This document shows, in pieces, positions 34,001 to 43,654 of a stretch of 64,000 nucleotides of DNA. The notes beneath the pieces were generated by a model. The model was not told where the DNA came from, ran no database searches, and worked only from the letters and a program-made list of their open reading frames with translations. The stretch comes from Meconema thalassinum (lineage: Eukaryota; Arthropoda; Insecta; Orthoptera; Tettigoniidae). The stretch lies in assembly GCA_946902985.2 (NCBI GenBank), contig OX336389.2, forward strand, positions 126,391,572 to 126,455,571, in the 5' to 3' direction. A program made the translations under genes and the position numbers. Every line of letters starts with the position of its first letter. Position 1 is the stretch's first letter.

Positions 34001-34440
34001 AGAGGATATCAAATTGGTTAATTTCTATTGAATTTGCTATACAGTCGGTTAGTTTATTTTTGATGCTCTGTGCATTCTGATAATAGTGGTTAAGTGGTCC
34101 TGTGTTTAAGTGAATGTCACCTGATAGTAGAAGTAGTATGAAGTACACTGCACTGGAGGAAGCACGGCAACTTTGTACTGGTCCACGAGGTGTGGCGGAA
34201 ACATGGCGGAGCACTGGTAGGTTACAAGCTGCAGCGGTTGAGAAAGTAAAGTGTCTATCTGCACAGAACCACTGAATTTCCTGGTCACACGACACATCAC
34301 TACGATTGGAAATGTTTTTAGATACAGTTGCGCACCATATAGTACACTTGAACACGCAAATTACCACTAAAATACAGTAATATGCAAGAGCTGCTAACAC
34401 ACGAGATCGGTCACTTGCCGCCATCTTACAGATGACCTAC
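31100..34440 (-). mobile_element. CR1-like LINE, nearly full length, decayed
   Basis: Minus-strand LINE inside the Polinton. Its 3' end lies near 31100, where the plus strand reads TTATTTATTTATTTAATAA, the complement of a short AAAT repeat tail as is common for CR1/L2-type elements. The 5' end is near 34440. It contains endonuclease and reverse transcriptase pieces in the expected order. No target duplication was fixed. Boundaries are good to about 20 bp. Confidence 0.88.
31287..34424 (-). pseudogene. CR1-like LINE endonuclease/reverse transcriptase
   Basis: Polyprotein needed for target-primed reverse transcription, in several broken frames. Piece 34424-33834 has a hydrophobic N-terminus, the phrase GDIHLNTGP common in CR1/L2-type proteins, and endonuclease motifs including LCLSETWL and RGGGVAIAV. 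The endonuclease core between 33834 and 33304 is disrupted. Pieces 33304-33092 and 33095-32004 hold the linker and reverse transcriptase, with SYRPISIVPILSSVFERI, KAFDSVNH, GVTQGSILGP and LLYADDLKIF. Piece 31991-31287 gives the thumb and C-terminus, with VRDLGI. Frame breaks at about 33833, 33300, 33095 and 31998 preclude function. It is preserved over almost its whole length, so it inserted complete and then decayed. Confidence 0.92.
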
Positions 34441-34585
34441 AAGTAAAGCCAACAAACAGATGCCCATTTATTCATTTGTGTTTTGCTTATTTTTTATTTT
34501 CTTTTTGCTATTAACTTAGGGGACAAACTGTGTATAGGTACATAGTATTTTTCCTTTTTTACTTAGTAAACGTGGACTACTACTT
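34441..34585. other. Polinton spacer after LINE
   Basis: AT-rich, no gene seen. Resumption of Polinton sequence after the LINE. Confidence 0.4.
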
Positions 34586-35042
34586 TTGAGATTCAATGAT
34601 GATGCTTTTTTCGTTACGAAACACACCGCGTTTAATGAATATGCGACGATGGTAAATTATAATCCGCAACGTGAGGACTATCCTTCGGAATATAGAAACA
34701 CCAAAGTACGCTTTGATACCACTTTTTATAACAACATCATTGATGATAATGATGATGATGATGACATGTTTCATGATCCCAGACCATCACTATTGCCAAT
34801 TCTGTATGCTAAATGTTGGCTTTCAAAATAATGTATCAACGCAAGTGATCCATAAATCAAGGTATGGTTTAACGACGAAACAAGTCATTGTTAAATTAGC
34901 TGAGGAGAATTGTTTTCCAGACTTTTGGTGTACGTTATGTACAAATTTCCTGCTGAGGAACGAACCACTTCGTATCGCCAACAAGCATTTCGTCAACTTT
35001 ATTTTACTTTACCTATGCATCAATATTCACCACATAGAATAA
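34586..35042 (+). pseudogene. Polinton orphan ORF A, frameshifted
   Basis: I do not recognise this protein. The first frame (34586-34831) is polar, with an acidic DDNDDDDD run. Near 34770-34800 the reading shifts to a second frame continuing to 35042, which has paired cysteines (CQFC and WCTLC) and a KLAEENCFPDFW segment. No ATG starts the first frame cleanly, so the true start may lie upstream or in another frame. Two further plus-strand orphans follow in the same orientation as the polymerase, suggesting a small accessory cluster. It could be a single zinc-binding protein. Confidence 0.35.
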
Positions 35043-35331
35043 GGTCTGTTAGAAACTAACAACAACAACATGTGATGCTTATGTTTTTTTTGATTCGGCT
35101 TTTAGGAGCATACTTTACGTTGAAAAGACATCTGGCTTTTTTTTAAGTTTATGGTGTATTCATGTTTATGGAAACACACACCCTGTTTTAAATTTGTGGT
35201 TTTTTCTTTTGTTTCTTGGATGTAGACATGGTTAATAAATGCATGGTATGTTAACTTTGCCTTTATAGGCTTCCATTAGCATGCATATCTTTGCTGATAG
35301 TATCTGTTGATACTATTTTTTATTTAACAGT

Positions 35332-35697
35332 ATGCAGTGCCAATTTGCACGTCAGCAGGGGAATCGTATACAACTCATTCAACAAGGGGATTATATGCTA
35401 ATACCCATTGTCAACACGGGAATACATTTACCTCAAAGGGATCTTGAAAATGATTCGCACTTAATTTTTATAAAACATTTTTTATTAACTAATTTCCAAT
35501 TTATGTTTTGGCTGAAAACGATGAAAATGAATGTCAACTTTTAGAAGTAGGCTATACACTGTGGGACAATCATTTAGTTGTGTTACACACGTTTTACCGA
35601 AAGGTCATGCAGTGGTCATGTGAACATTGTCCACAGGCCTACGTTTTTGTTAATCTGTCAGGGAAACTGTTGCCACAAATTCTTGAACCCCCCATAT
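35332..35697 (+). pseudogene. Polinton orphan ORF B, frameshifted
   Basis: Unrecognised. The ATG at 35332 opens a frame with GDYMLIPIVNTG. Around 35505-35515 the frame shifts, and reading continues with a CEHCPQAYVFVNLSGK segment to a stop at about 35697. The alternation of hydrophobic strand-like stretches suggests a compact beta-rich domain, but that is only an impression. It lies between orphans A and C on the plus strand. Confidence 0.4.
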
Positions 35698-35708
35698 AAC
35701 AAATAATA

Positions 35709-36093
35709 TGAATCATAACATGTTAATAATAACATTGCCATTTGTTGAAGATCAGTTACTAATGATACATCATAAACAATTGTTAGTTGTACCCATACAA
35801 AAAACATGCTTAGCTGTTAATCAACCTTTAAACCAATGTCTTATTTTTATTTTATAGATGTGAGAGCCCCACTATTTTTAATTAAAAATGATGGTGATTT
35901 GTTACCATTTAAATATTTGCCATATTTTGAAAATACGTTTCGTCAGTGGCAATGGTTACTGTTTTGCGCCATTTCACTAGCAGATGCGCAAGTCATTGAA
36001 CCCTACCCATATAAATACGTTTTAATTGATTTTTGTAATGTAACCCCCACCACGCTTTTGATGTTATTCAACAACCCCTCGACCCTGTGGTAG
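35709..36093 (+). pseudogene. Polinton orphan ORF C, frameshifted
   Basis: Unrecognised. An ATG at about 35709 opens a frame with LLVVPIQKTC that runs into stops near 35858. The frame 35836-36093 carries on with DGDLLPFKYLPYF and a WQWLLFCAISLADAQ segment, ending PSTLW. The gross pattern (a short hydrophobic first half, a frame break, then a conserved-looking second half) resembles orphan B, so the two may be diverged duplicates. I cannot confirm that by eye. Confidence 0.35.
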
Positions 36094-36448
36094 GAATCAA
36101 CCATACTTTTTTTAAAATTTAAAATAAAAAAATTAAAACAAGGTCTTGGTTTATTTATAGTTTTAAAAATAGTTTAAAATGTTAGCTTGGCTTATTTTTT
36201 GTTTCTTTTAGAAAACATGAGCATGTACCATGATATTAATCATCATATGGCAGACACCCTAGATAAATAATTATACACTGCTGTCCTTTTTTATTGTTTG
36301 ATATTAAAAAAAATGGTTTAGTACAAATTTGCAATTTTTTATAATTATAATCATAATAATAGTATTAATAAATACTAATGGTAAACAAAAAACACAACAT
36401 GGTGTCTTGTCTTTTTTTTCAAATCATACCAGTGATACTATACATTTT
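36094..36448. other. AT-rich spacer between convergent Polinton genes
   Basis: No gene. AT-rich sequence with several AATAAA-like words on both strands, consistent with shared polyadenylation between the plus-strand orphans and the minus-strand cluster. Confidence 0.5.
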
Positions 36449-37238
36449 CTAAATAAATTGATGATGTTTAAGTCCATATTTAGATAAAAGTAATTTGCAT
36501 TTCATAGCACCAATAACAATAAATGTTGCCATTCTTTCTGATGCACTGGCATTTGAAGCTGTTAATCGTTGCTTGGCAATTCTTAACAAGATTTTTCGGC
36601 AATGCGTCTTAGTGTGGGATCACTGTTTTGATAGGCCATATCATGATTACGACATGCATAATCCAAAGCATTAATTCTTATATCCCCTCTCCTTATACGA
36701 TCTTCAAGGCGAGTACCAGGACCGTAAAAGCTTTAACCAGGTAGGTGAACCTTTAGTGGTAAATATTTAATGATGTTATCAATAATTCCATGGCCAGTAC
36801 ACTTGGGACATGGAGGTTTCAATCGGTGAAAAAAAAACTTTGTTGTTGTTGTTTGTCAGCGGCTGCTGACGAACATGGTAGGTGCTTGTTTTCCCCATGA
36901 CAACCTTGGAATGATGAAACAATGTCTTTACAGTGAGTTTTATGGCCATGATATAATTTCATCATTTGGCATGTGGTACACTGACGAATGGAGGGTATTT
37001 TTGCCATGGTTAATTGTTTGTGATATGAAAAATGGCTGCATGGTTGTAGTTCACTCAATACAGGGTCACTGATCCACTCAGCAGGCGCCTTTTCCCAAAT
37101 TTCTTTCACAGCGTTGGCAGCAACATAAAAAAGAAATGATTTAGGTAGCGCCAATAATTCATGATCAGTAAAGTTGCAGAGTTCTTTTTTGCACACAAAG
37201 AATTTTCCAATAGCCTTGCCGATTGTAGTGGCGTCCAT
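36449..37238 (-). pseudogene. Polinton phospholipase A2-like protein, broken
   Basis: Minus-strand gene of about 260 codons. The first frame (37238-36819) starts MDATTIGKAIG and contains CTTCQMMK plus a Cys/His run. After a frame change a CPKCTGHG zinc-ribbon-like motif leads to a segment with FYGPGTRLEDR (about 36730-36700) and CRNHDMAY (about 36655-36632). These match the calcium loop (YGPGT) and the His-Asp active site with downstream Tyr of the phospholipase A2-like domain known from parvovirus VP1 N-termini and related mobile-element proteins. An in-frame TAA sits just before the calcium loop, and a further frameshift follows near 36590. In parvoviruses this activity helps particles leave endosomes, and a similar role here is inference. 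It lies in the minus-strand cluster with capsid genes. The catalytic residues survive although the frame does not. Confidence 0.75.
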
Positions 37239-37317
37239 TTTTATAACGTTGATGTTATCACCTCACGTGTACAAGTCTCACTACTGTCCTCAGACAGTAA
37301 ACTTGTAGTTTTAATTT

Positions 37318-37802
37318 TGTTTAACAACTCCCAACATGCATTGGTGGTGAGCCTATAATACAAATGCCACGCATGCGCTAAGGTCTTATTTTAATATTGC
37401 CACAAGGACAAGTATCCATGAGCGTTTGCAGAGATGGACAGCCCAAATCTAAAAGAGCAATACATTGACAGTGAGAGCGTAAAAATGGTTGGAGCCACTG
37501 GCGTTTTTCAGCCCCTTTAACAAATAAGACATTGGCAGAGGACAAATGGGCTTTCATTACTATGTCACATACTTATAAGAAATATCACCCTCTTTCCATA
37601 CTAATTGCAAATGATTTTCAATCTATTGGCTTTGCTTGTTATCTTTTTCACCAAGCAACTCAAAAACATAGGGAGGTCTAAACACCAAATGAATGGGTTG
37701 AGACACCCAAAAGGTGCTACAATCGATAAAAGCCACTTCCTTAAATATAAATTTGTTATCTGCTATTTTAAAACCCTGACAAACGACGATGAGTGTACGC
37801 AT
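37318..37802 (-). pseudogene. Polinton conserved ORF of unknown function
   Basis: On the minus strand a frame from the ATG at 37802 contains IVVCQGFKIADNKFIFKEV and a FRPPYVFELL segment, then a stop near 37630 and a frame change. The reading then gives VFVKG-like and CPSLQTL segments near 37510 and 37430. I recognise this layout from uncharacterised arthropod proteins linked to mobile elements, but I cannot name a function. The ordered conserved residues (aromatic-Pro-Pro, Lys-Gly, Cys-Pro-Ser-Leu) suggest a folded domain, possibly nuclease-like. It lies between the PLA2-like and BIR genes on the same strand. The end coordinate is approximate. Confidence 0.5.
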
Positions 37803-37981
37803 TATGTTTTTATTTTATTTTTATTTTTACTTGTTACCTCGTTCACGACTAATCAACAACTAACCCATTTCAGGGTTTAACTGCACTAGTCAAGGAGTTG
37901 GGGATAAGGAACAATGATTTCAACAACAGATAAATCTTTTTTTTACATCAGTACATAGGTTTTATTCATGACATAAAACAC

Positions 37982-38442
37982 TTACAATTTTGTTACAAAT
38001 TTTTTAAAATCAGGAACAACATTCAAATGAATGGTTTGCACATACGATCCACAGGTAACACCTTGTTTTGTAGGGTCTGGTACAATGATAGGGTAATTCA
38101 AACTCCATGGCATATTGCCCACATCATAGCGATTGAGGTAAGGACAGGATGGGCTCCATCGTCGATGATCACTAAATGGTCGATCCCCCATCTCCCAGTT
38201 TCCAAATTCAATGTTGCAAAAATACACTTGACCACATCCTGACGGTTTAAGTAATAAAAGCCAGCCGCTGCCAATTCTCCATAATCCATAAAGGAAACTG
38301 TCCAAGTTTCAAATGTTTTCAGAAGCTTAAATTCACATTTTAAATTCCACGGTGTTTCCCTCACATCAACGTTGTTGTTGTTGTTGATTATTGAGGGACA
38401 CATGACGTTTGTCAATGCTATGTCTGTGTGTGCACACTGCAT
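37982..38442 (-). pseudogene. Polinton BIR-domain (IAP-like) protein, one frameshift
   Basis: Inhibitor-of-apoptosis proteins bind caspases or their activators through BIR zinc domains. On the minus strand the first frame (from about 38442) gives LKTFETWTVSF and AGFYYLNRQDVVKC. A single frameshift near 38215-38230 moves to the frame of 38305-37982, with GNWEMGDRPFSDHRRWSPSC. Read across the shift, the zinc ligands fit CxxC-x16-H-x6-C exactly, with the expected Trp-Glu-x-Gly-Asp core and a DVGN after the last cysteine. Only one BIR is present, and no RING finger follows before the stop. It lies directly downstream of the major capsid gene on the same strand. Viral IAPs are known from insect DNA viruses. 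An anti-apoptotic role here is inference from the domain. Confidence 0.85.
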
Positions 38443-38586
38443 GTGACCACACTGTCAGAGTGCCACAGACACTGTGTATGCAGACACACACATCATGTTA
38501 AAACATGAATTATGTTTTTTTTTCACCTCACCATTGGAGAGGGGGACATAGAGAGGGAGTCAGCTAAGCAGGAGGTCGCTGGTGCA

Positions 38587-39885
38587 TTACATGCTGGTCA
38601 CATAATTGGACAAAGGATGATATTTCACTTGTCTGGCATGAATAATCAAACAGTAGGCACTTGTATGGTCTGGTACATTTTCTTGTGTTTCAAAATCTAC
38701 TCATAAATCAATGGTGGTGATTTTAATAGATTCTTCTAAATACGAATAGTCGAAAACAACCAGTGATGCCTTTGCTTTAAACCCTTGAGGCGACAACATA
38801 GAGCAATCCTGTTTTTCATAATAAGACGATTGCAATTTAGCAAACATGCCATAAAGGGGACTAAACTCAATTTTTGAAAAATTCAGTTCCATCCCTCAAA
38901 CGGGCAGCAAACATTATTTAAAATAGTCGTATATTTCTCAAGTGAATGTGATCAAACATGGTAATATCTTTGCCTTGTTGGTATTTTCTATTGGTTTGAA
39001 ATCCAATAATAACATAGAGAGGTCGCTCGGTAGAGCGAGCTGATTTCACACTCCAACTATGAGTGTCTGTGGTAGGTAGCAAGTGGTACTCGTATAGACT
39101 CCAACTTCGAAAGACTATAGGCAAGGATTTTTCTTTTGTACTAAATATAACATGCTTAGCTTTTTACGATCTGATAGTGTCACGTGGGGCACTTTCCATA
39201 GTAATCAACGCAGTTGATTTTTTGAATCTATCACATGGTCAGAGGCTTCCTTTAGTGCGTTATAATCACCACGATCTCTCACGAGAAACAAACTTTGTCT
39301 TGCATTTAAAATAATACGCTTGTGATCTTCCGCAAAGCTAAGGAGTAATTTTAAGGGTAGAAACCCTGTAAAAGTGCCATCGGTATGAACTAACCACCCA
39401 TTGCTACTGTTGGGGCACAATCCTGCCATAGAAAGTGTTTTACCTTCTTCGTCACTATAGGAGGGATATAGTTTCATAAGACTAGTCATACCCACATTTC
39501 GAGTCATATCTATGCCGATATCATTAATCACATATCTCACTTCAGAAAACAAAAAAGCCAAACCATGATTAGCCAACGTAGATGTCGTGGGTGTGCTGCC
39601 ATCCGCTTTCATTAATTTACCCTCAATTTGAAGAACACTTTCATGAGGTAGAGTAAAAATATCTTGATTGTTGATGACAAATTGAATCTAGTCATTGTTA
39701 TTTAGTCCAGATGCTTGAGGTTGATAGGAATGCATATCAATGCGCACGACACCATCTTCCACTTGTATCGGGTTTAACACATGCAACAGCTCTTTGTTCA
39801 TAATGGGGGTTTCACGTATAACCAAAGTGTTGTAAACGTTGTCGGTTTACTCGTGTCAACCTTTTCATACACGGAGGGCAACTAA
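38587..39885 (-). pseudogene. Polinton major capsid protein-like gene, broken
   Basis: Minus-strand gene of about 433 codons covering pieces at about 39885-39640, 39612-39205, 39124-38918 and 38892-38587. Recognisable segments are NHGLAFLFSEVRYVIND, FLPLKLLLSFAEDHKRIILN, a PLYVIIGFQTNRKYQQ segment, KLQSSYYEKQD and a final TSAYCLIIHARQVKYHPLS. From gene order (protease, minor capsid, this gene) and memory of the family I assign it to the double jelly-roll major capsid protein. In-frame stops occur near 39690, 39205, 38918 and 38701, with frame changes near 39150, so it cannot make a capsid. Length is compatible with the family. The start is approximate. Confidence 0.78.
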
Positions 39886-39924
39886 CCGACCTCGTAGACG
39901 ATATTGCTGCTTTGTAGATAAATT

Positions 39925-40649
39925 TCATAGCGTTTGTAAAACCAACTTGTAAGTCACAGGCGTATTGGCATCCAAATTAATCAGTTGTTGCTTTTTATTG
40001 ACTAAACGTAAGGTAATGTTACTAATATCGCTGACACACACAGGATGATATAGAATCACGGCAGGGTTTTCACGAATAATATAGCCGCAAGGGGAGATCA
40101 CAATAAAATCATACAGGGAATGGCTTTGTTCTTGATTCGTAAACACGTCTCTAATAATATTACAAGTCACAGAGATGTGATGGTCCTCGATGAATTTCAC
40201 TGGATAATCTGAATCATGGGGTTGGTGAGCTGCCAACACGCGTGGTTTAAATCCTAGTAAAGGGCCAATAGAATGAAGTCGTGTTTCAAAGTCAATGTTA
40301 AACGTAGAGAAAATACGGCAGCGATGAGTAATCGTATTGACTGTAAGTTCAAATCTGTTTGTTCCATCCGCAAATGGCTTGACACCAAATTGTTTATTCA
40401 TCGCCACACTAATGGCCTCATGAACATCGTCTATGGTATAACCTCCAGGGGGAAGCCTCAACATATAATCATCATAATAAAATTTGTCATTAATATCCAG
40501 TTGTATGTTGTAAATTCTGTTGTAACTTTCCAAAGAGATTAATCCCAGCACATAGGATTGTTCGGGGTGCAAATCAATGGGGGAGGGGAATCCAGGGACA
40601 CTTCAGGACCGTGGCTGTGCACGGTAAAGGTCTTGGCGTTGACATTCAT
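39925..40649 (-). pseudogene. Polinton minor capsid (penton-like) protein
   Basis: Minus-strand gene of about 240 codons. The ATG at 40649 begins MNVNAKTFTVHSHG. A frameshift near 40575-40585 leads to a 215-codon open stretch with ISLESYNRIYNIQLDIND, LPPGGYTIDDVHEAI, IGPLLGFKPR, VTCNIIRDVF and a final NTPVTYKLVLQTL. Beta-rich composition and the position between protease and major capsid genes fit the single jelly-roll minor capsid protein that forms vertices in Polinton-type particles. Only one lesion is evident, so this is among the better preserved genes. The functional name rests on family knowledge and gene order, not a search. Confidence 0.72.
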
Positions 40650-40680
40650 AATGATCTGACTGTTGGCTTAACGCGACCTA

Positions 40681-41054
40681 TTATATAAAAAGTAAACACA
40701 AACGCCCACACTGTTGACTTTCAAAGGTTTGTTGATGATTCACATTATAGAATAACGTCACTCGTTTTCCCAAACAACGCATCAACTTGATGGGGGGTAG
40801 TAAATTTCCATAACTGTCAAAGTACCATATCTTGAAACCTTGTTTCACATAGGCTACAAAATGGGTTCCTGGTCGTGCATCATCATCTAAATTTATTATG
40901 GCTCGTTCTTCTTTCCGCGGCGCATGGGGTAATTCATTTCGCATAAATACACCTCGCAAATGAGAAATTTTAGTTGTTTGGCATAGCTTTTTACCTGTTG
41001 ATGGGTCATGGCATGACGAGGCATTTGCTTTAGGGGCTTATCAAAGATGGACAT
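40681..41054 (-). pseudogene. Polinton adenain-like cysteine protease
   Basis: Minus-strand gene of about 124 codons for the maturation protease that cleaves capsid precursors. The ATG at 41054 is followed by a frameshift near 40990-41000. The rest reads openly with IINLDDDARPGTHFVAYV, KIWYFDSYGNL and QTFESQQCGRLC. The catalytic triad of adenovirus-type proteases is visible: His in GTHFVAYV, Asp in FDSYG, Cys in QQCGRLC. A glutamine one residue before that cysteine fits the oxyanion position. Length is normal for Polinton proteases. The gene is followed within 32 bp by the minor capsid gene. Confidence 0.88.
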
Positions 41055-41103
41055 TTTTTATTCTTTGATGATAGACCATGGCCTTGCTGATAAAAGACGG
41101 GTT

Positions 41104-41542
41104 TTAAAGGATTGGCGTTTTTACCCCCATAGCAATGGCTTCTAAGGTTTTATTGTGTCGCTCACTTTCTTTTAGTTGTTGCTTGCCTTGTTCAATGGCT
41201 TTAATTGTTTTTGCCATGGCACTGGCACCGTCCAAAAGCGAGCCCAAAGCTGCCAACCCCGCAAATAAAGCCGAAAAAAACCCACGCTTAGCAACTGGAG
41301 TGATTCGCCCATGTTTTTTCTTTCTTTCTTTCTTTCTTTCTTTTTTATCGTTGCATCATGGAGGGATTTCGGATTCGTAGACAATCGCACCGCCTGTAAT
41401 GCGTTTTCGATAGCCTTTGTTTTTGTATTTATTTTTTTAGTTTTAATATCGGTTGTGAGGCAGACCGACTCGGTTTCGAACCTGGCTTTTTATTTTTTAT
41501 TTTTGTATTTTTCATGTTCACCGCATATCTTTTTTTCACCAT
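41104..41542 (-). pseudogene. pX-like small structural protein
   Basis: On the minus strand, from the ATG at 41542, the first part is highly basic (VKKRYAVNMKN then Lys/Arg/Ser-rich). The middle is frameshifted and holds the (TTTC)n array. The last part (41312-41104) reads TPVAKRGFFSALFAGLAALG, then LLDGASAMAKTIKAIEQGK and SERHNKTLEAIAMG to a stop. A basic head, a small hydrophobic glycine/alanine segment and a charged helix are what I know from small Polinton proteins compared with adenovirus core or membrane-active proteins. It sits upstream of the protease gene. Assignment is tentative. Confidence 0.5.
41317..41343. repeat. (CTTT)n microsatellite
   Basis: About seven CTTT units inside the pX-like gene. 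A likely cause of its frame loss. Confidence 0.9.
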
Positions 41543-41629
41543 GGTGCTACTTGGTGAACCTTTCACAACAAACATTCGATAACAACTAACGTAGAGAGCC
41601 TTATTTCATAGCGGTATATTCCAATTCTA

Positions 41630-43094
41630 CACACATCAAAAAAAGTTTTGCATCACCTCGGTTCCAAGAGTTCCGGAACCGTTAAATACAAAGGGAATAG
41701 AGATCAACACAAACAACATTTCAGCTCGTTTTATTGCTCATGAGACCCACACATTGCATGTTGTACCATCATACAGCTAGACTTTCAGCATTTGTGGTCC
41801 AGATTGCAGTACACACCACTACCTCTAATACCCAGTAGCACGTCCTCTTGCATTGATGCATGCCTGTATTCGCCGTGGCATACTATCCACAAGTTCATCA
41901 AGACACTGTTGGTCCAAATTGTCCCACTCCTCAACGACAATTCGGCGTAAATCTCTCAGAGTGGTTGGTGGGTCAAGACGTCCATAAACAGCCCTTTTCA
42001 ACATATCCCAGGCATGTTCGATAGGGTTCATGTCTGGCGAACATGCTGGCCACTGTAGTCGAGCGATGTCGTTATCTTGAAGGAACGCATTCACAAGATG
42101 TGCACGATGAGGTCGAGAATTGTCGTCCATGAAGACAAATGCCTCTCCAATATTCTGCCGATATGGTTGCACTATGGGTCGGAGGATGTCATTCAGGTAT
42201 CGTAAAGCCGTTTCGGAGCCTTCCATGACCACCAGTGGCGTACGTCGGCCCCACATAATGCCACCCCAAAACATCAGGGAACCACCACCTTGCTGCACTC
42301 GCTGGACAGTGTGTCTAAGACGTTCAGCCTGACCAGGATGCCTCCAAACACGTCTCCGACGATTGTCTGGTTGAAGGCATATGCGACACTCATCGGTGAA
42401 GAGAACGTGATGCCAATTCCGTGGGGTCCATTCAGCATGTTGTTGGGCCCATCTGTACCGCGCTGCATGGTGTCGGGGTTGCAAAGCTGGACCTCGCCAT
42501 GGACGTCGGGAGTGAAGTTGCGCATCATGCAGCCTATTGCGCACAGTTTGAGTTGAAACACGACGTCCTGTGGCTGAACGAAACGCATTATTCAACATGG
42601 TGGCATTGCTGTCAGGGTTCCTCCGAGCGGCAATCCGTAAGTAGCGGTCATCCACTACAGTAGTAGCCCTTGGGCGGCCTGAGCGAGGCCTGTCATCGAC
42701 AGTTCCTGTATCTCTGTACCTCCTCCATGTCCGAACAACATCGCTTTGGTTCACTCTGAGACGCCTGGAAACGTCCCTTGTTGAGAGCCCTTCTTGACAC
42801 AAAGTAACAATGCGGACGCGATCGAACTGCGGTATTGACCTTCTAGGCATGGTAGAACTACAGACAACATGAGCAGCGTACCTTCGTCCTGGTGGAATGA
42901 CTGGAACTGATCGGCTGTCGTACCCCCTCCGTCTAATAGGCCCTGCTCATGCATGGTTGTTTACATCTTTGAGCAGTTTTAGTGACATCTATGAACAGTC
43001 AAAGGGACTGTATCTTGGATACAATATACACAGTCAACGTCTATATGCCGGAGATCAGGGAACCGAGGTGATGCAAAACTTTTTTTGATGTGTG
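41630..43094 (-). mobile_element. Tc1-type transposon, apparently intact
   Basis: 1,465 bp with 36-bp terminal inverted repeats identical on both ends (beginning CACACATC then seven A), flanked by TA target duplications at 41628-41629 and 43095-43096. It contains one uninterrupted transposase on the minus strand. It inserted into a Polinton gene. Perfect repeats and an open frame suggest recent arrival. Confidence 0.97.
41825..42850 (-). CDS. Tc1-type DD34E transposase
   Basis: A 341-residue cut-and-paste transposase, normal length for the family. The N-terminal third has paired helix-turn-helix motifs (FDRVRIVTLCQEGLSTRDVS, then NAFRSATGRRVSTQTVRNRL) joined by an AT-hook-like DRPRSGRPR. The catalytic domain has Asp in FTDECRI (about 150), Asp in FMDDNSRPHRA (about 243) and Glu in PDMNPIEHAWD with 34 residues between the last two, so DD34E, and a glycine-rich GGGSLMFWGGIMW box. 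All key residues are present and there is no stop, so the enzyme could be active. The ATG at 42850 is the only good start. Confidence 0.97.
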   Translation of the reverse strand: MPRRSIPQFDRVRIVTLCQEGLSTRDVSRRLRVNQSDVVRTWRRYRDTGTVDDRPRSGRPRATTVVDDRYLRIAARRNPDSNATMLNNAFRSATGRRVSTQTVRNRLHDAQLHSRRPWRGPALQPRHHAARYRWAQQHAEWTPRNWHHVLFTDECRICLQPDNRRRRVWRHPGQAERLRHTVQRVQQGGGSLMFWGGIMWGRRTPLVVMEGSETALRYLNDILRPIVQPYRQNIGEAFVFMDDNSRPHRAHLVNAFLQDNDIARLQWPACSPDMNPIEHAWDMLKRAVYGRLDPPTTLRDLRRIVVEEWDNLDQQCLDELVDSMPRRIQACINARGRATGY

Positions 43095-43654
43095 TATATA
43101 AAGGGGAAAATCATTCACCGTTTTCCCAGCTTCCTTTTTCTCAAACGTAAGCATGAAATGAATGGATAATTCATCCCCAGCATTTACCGTTTGATGATTG
43201 TGGACAAACAGTCTATCACAGTTTATTTGTATTTTTAAATGTTTCTCATCAGGCATCGCATATTTAATATGAATTACACCATGATAGTGCAATCGATAAT
43301 GTCTTAAAATGGAAGCAAGCATATAGGTAAGGCGATCATTCACCAGTGGTGGTGGTGGGGAATGGTTTCTGCCATTGACCAGTTTTTGATTTGTCAGGTT
43401 CCCTAAAAGTATGGATGGGACAAATTTATAAATCATTATCATTTGGTAGGTGATGTGACGTTTCGTGCAGACATCATTGTCGTCACGAGGTTCTTGCACG
43501 TAAATGATACGATGATGATTGGCTGAATAGCCCTCAGCGGTTAGACTCGGGGCCCTTAGCGATCGACATAGGTTTTTGTCGCCACCTCTCGAGACTGTTT
43601 TGGGGAGGAAGCGGCCGTGGTCATGATCACACGAGCTCGCCCAAACACGTCCAT

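Larger units (their letters stand above)
41601..43654 (-). pseudogene. Polinton fibre-like ORF, interrupted by Tc1
   Basis: Minus-strand gene starting MDVFGRARVIMTT at 43654. A stop after KTYVDR near 43553 marks a frame break, then a 150-codon frame from about 43540 has YVQEPRDDNDVCTKRHI, a PPPPLVNDRLTYMLASILR segment and VNAGDELSIHFMLTF. The Tc1 element lies after the codons for NDFPLYI. On its far side the same frame continues eight more codons to a TAA at 41601-41603. I associate the MDVFGR start with structural Polinton ORFs that carry fibre- or collar-like segments, and that link is inference. It is divergent from the ATPase gene with an 88-bp gap. Confidence 0.6.
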
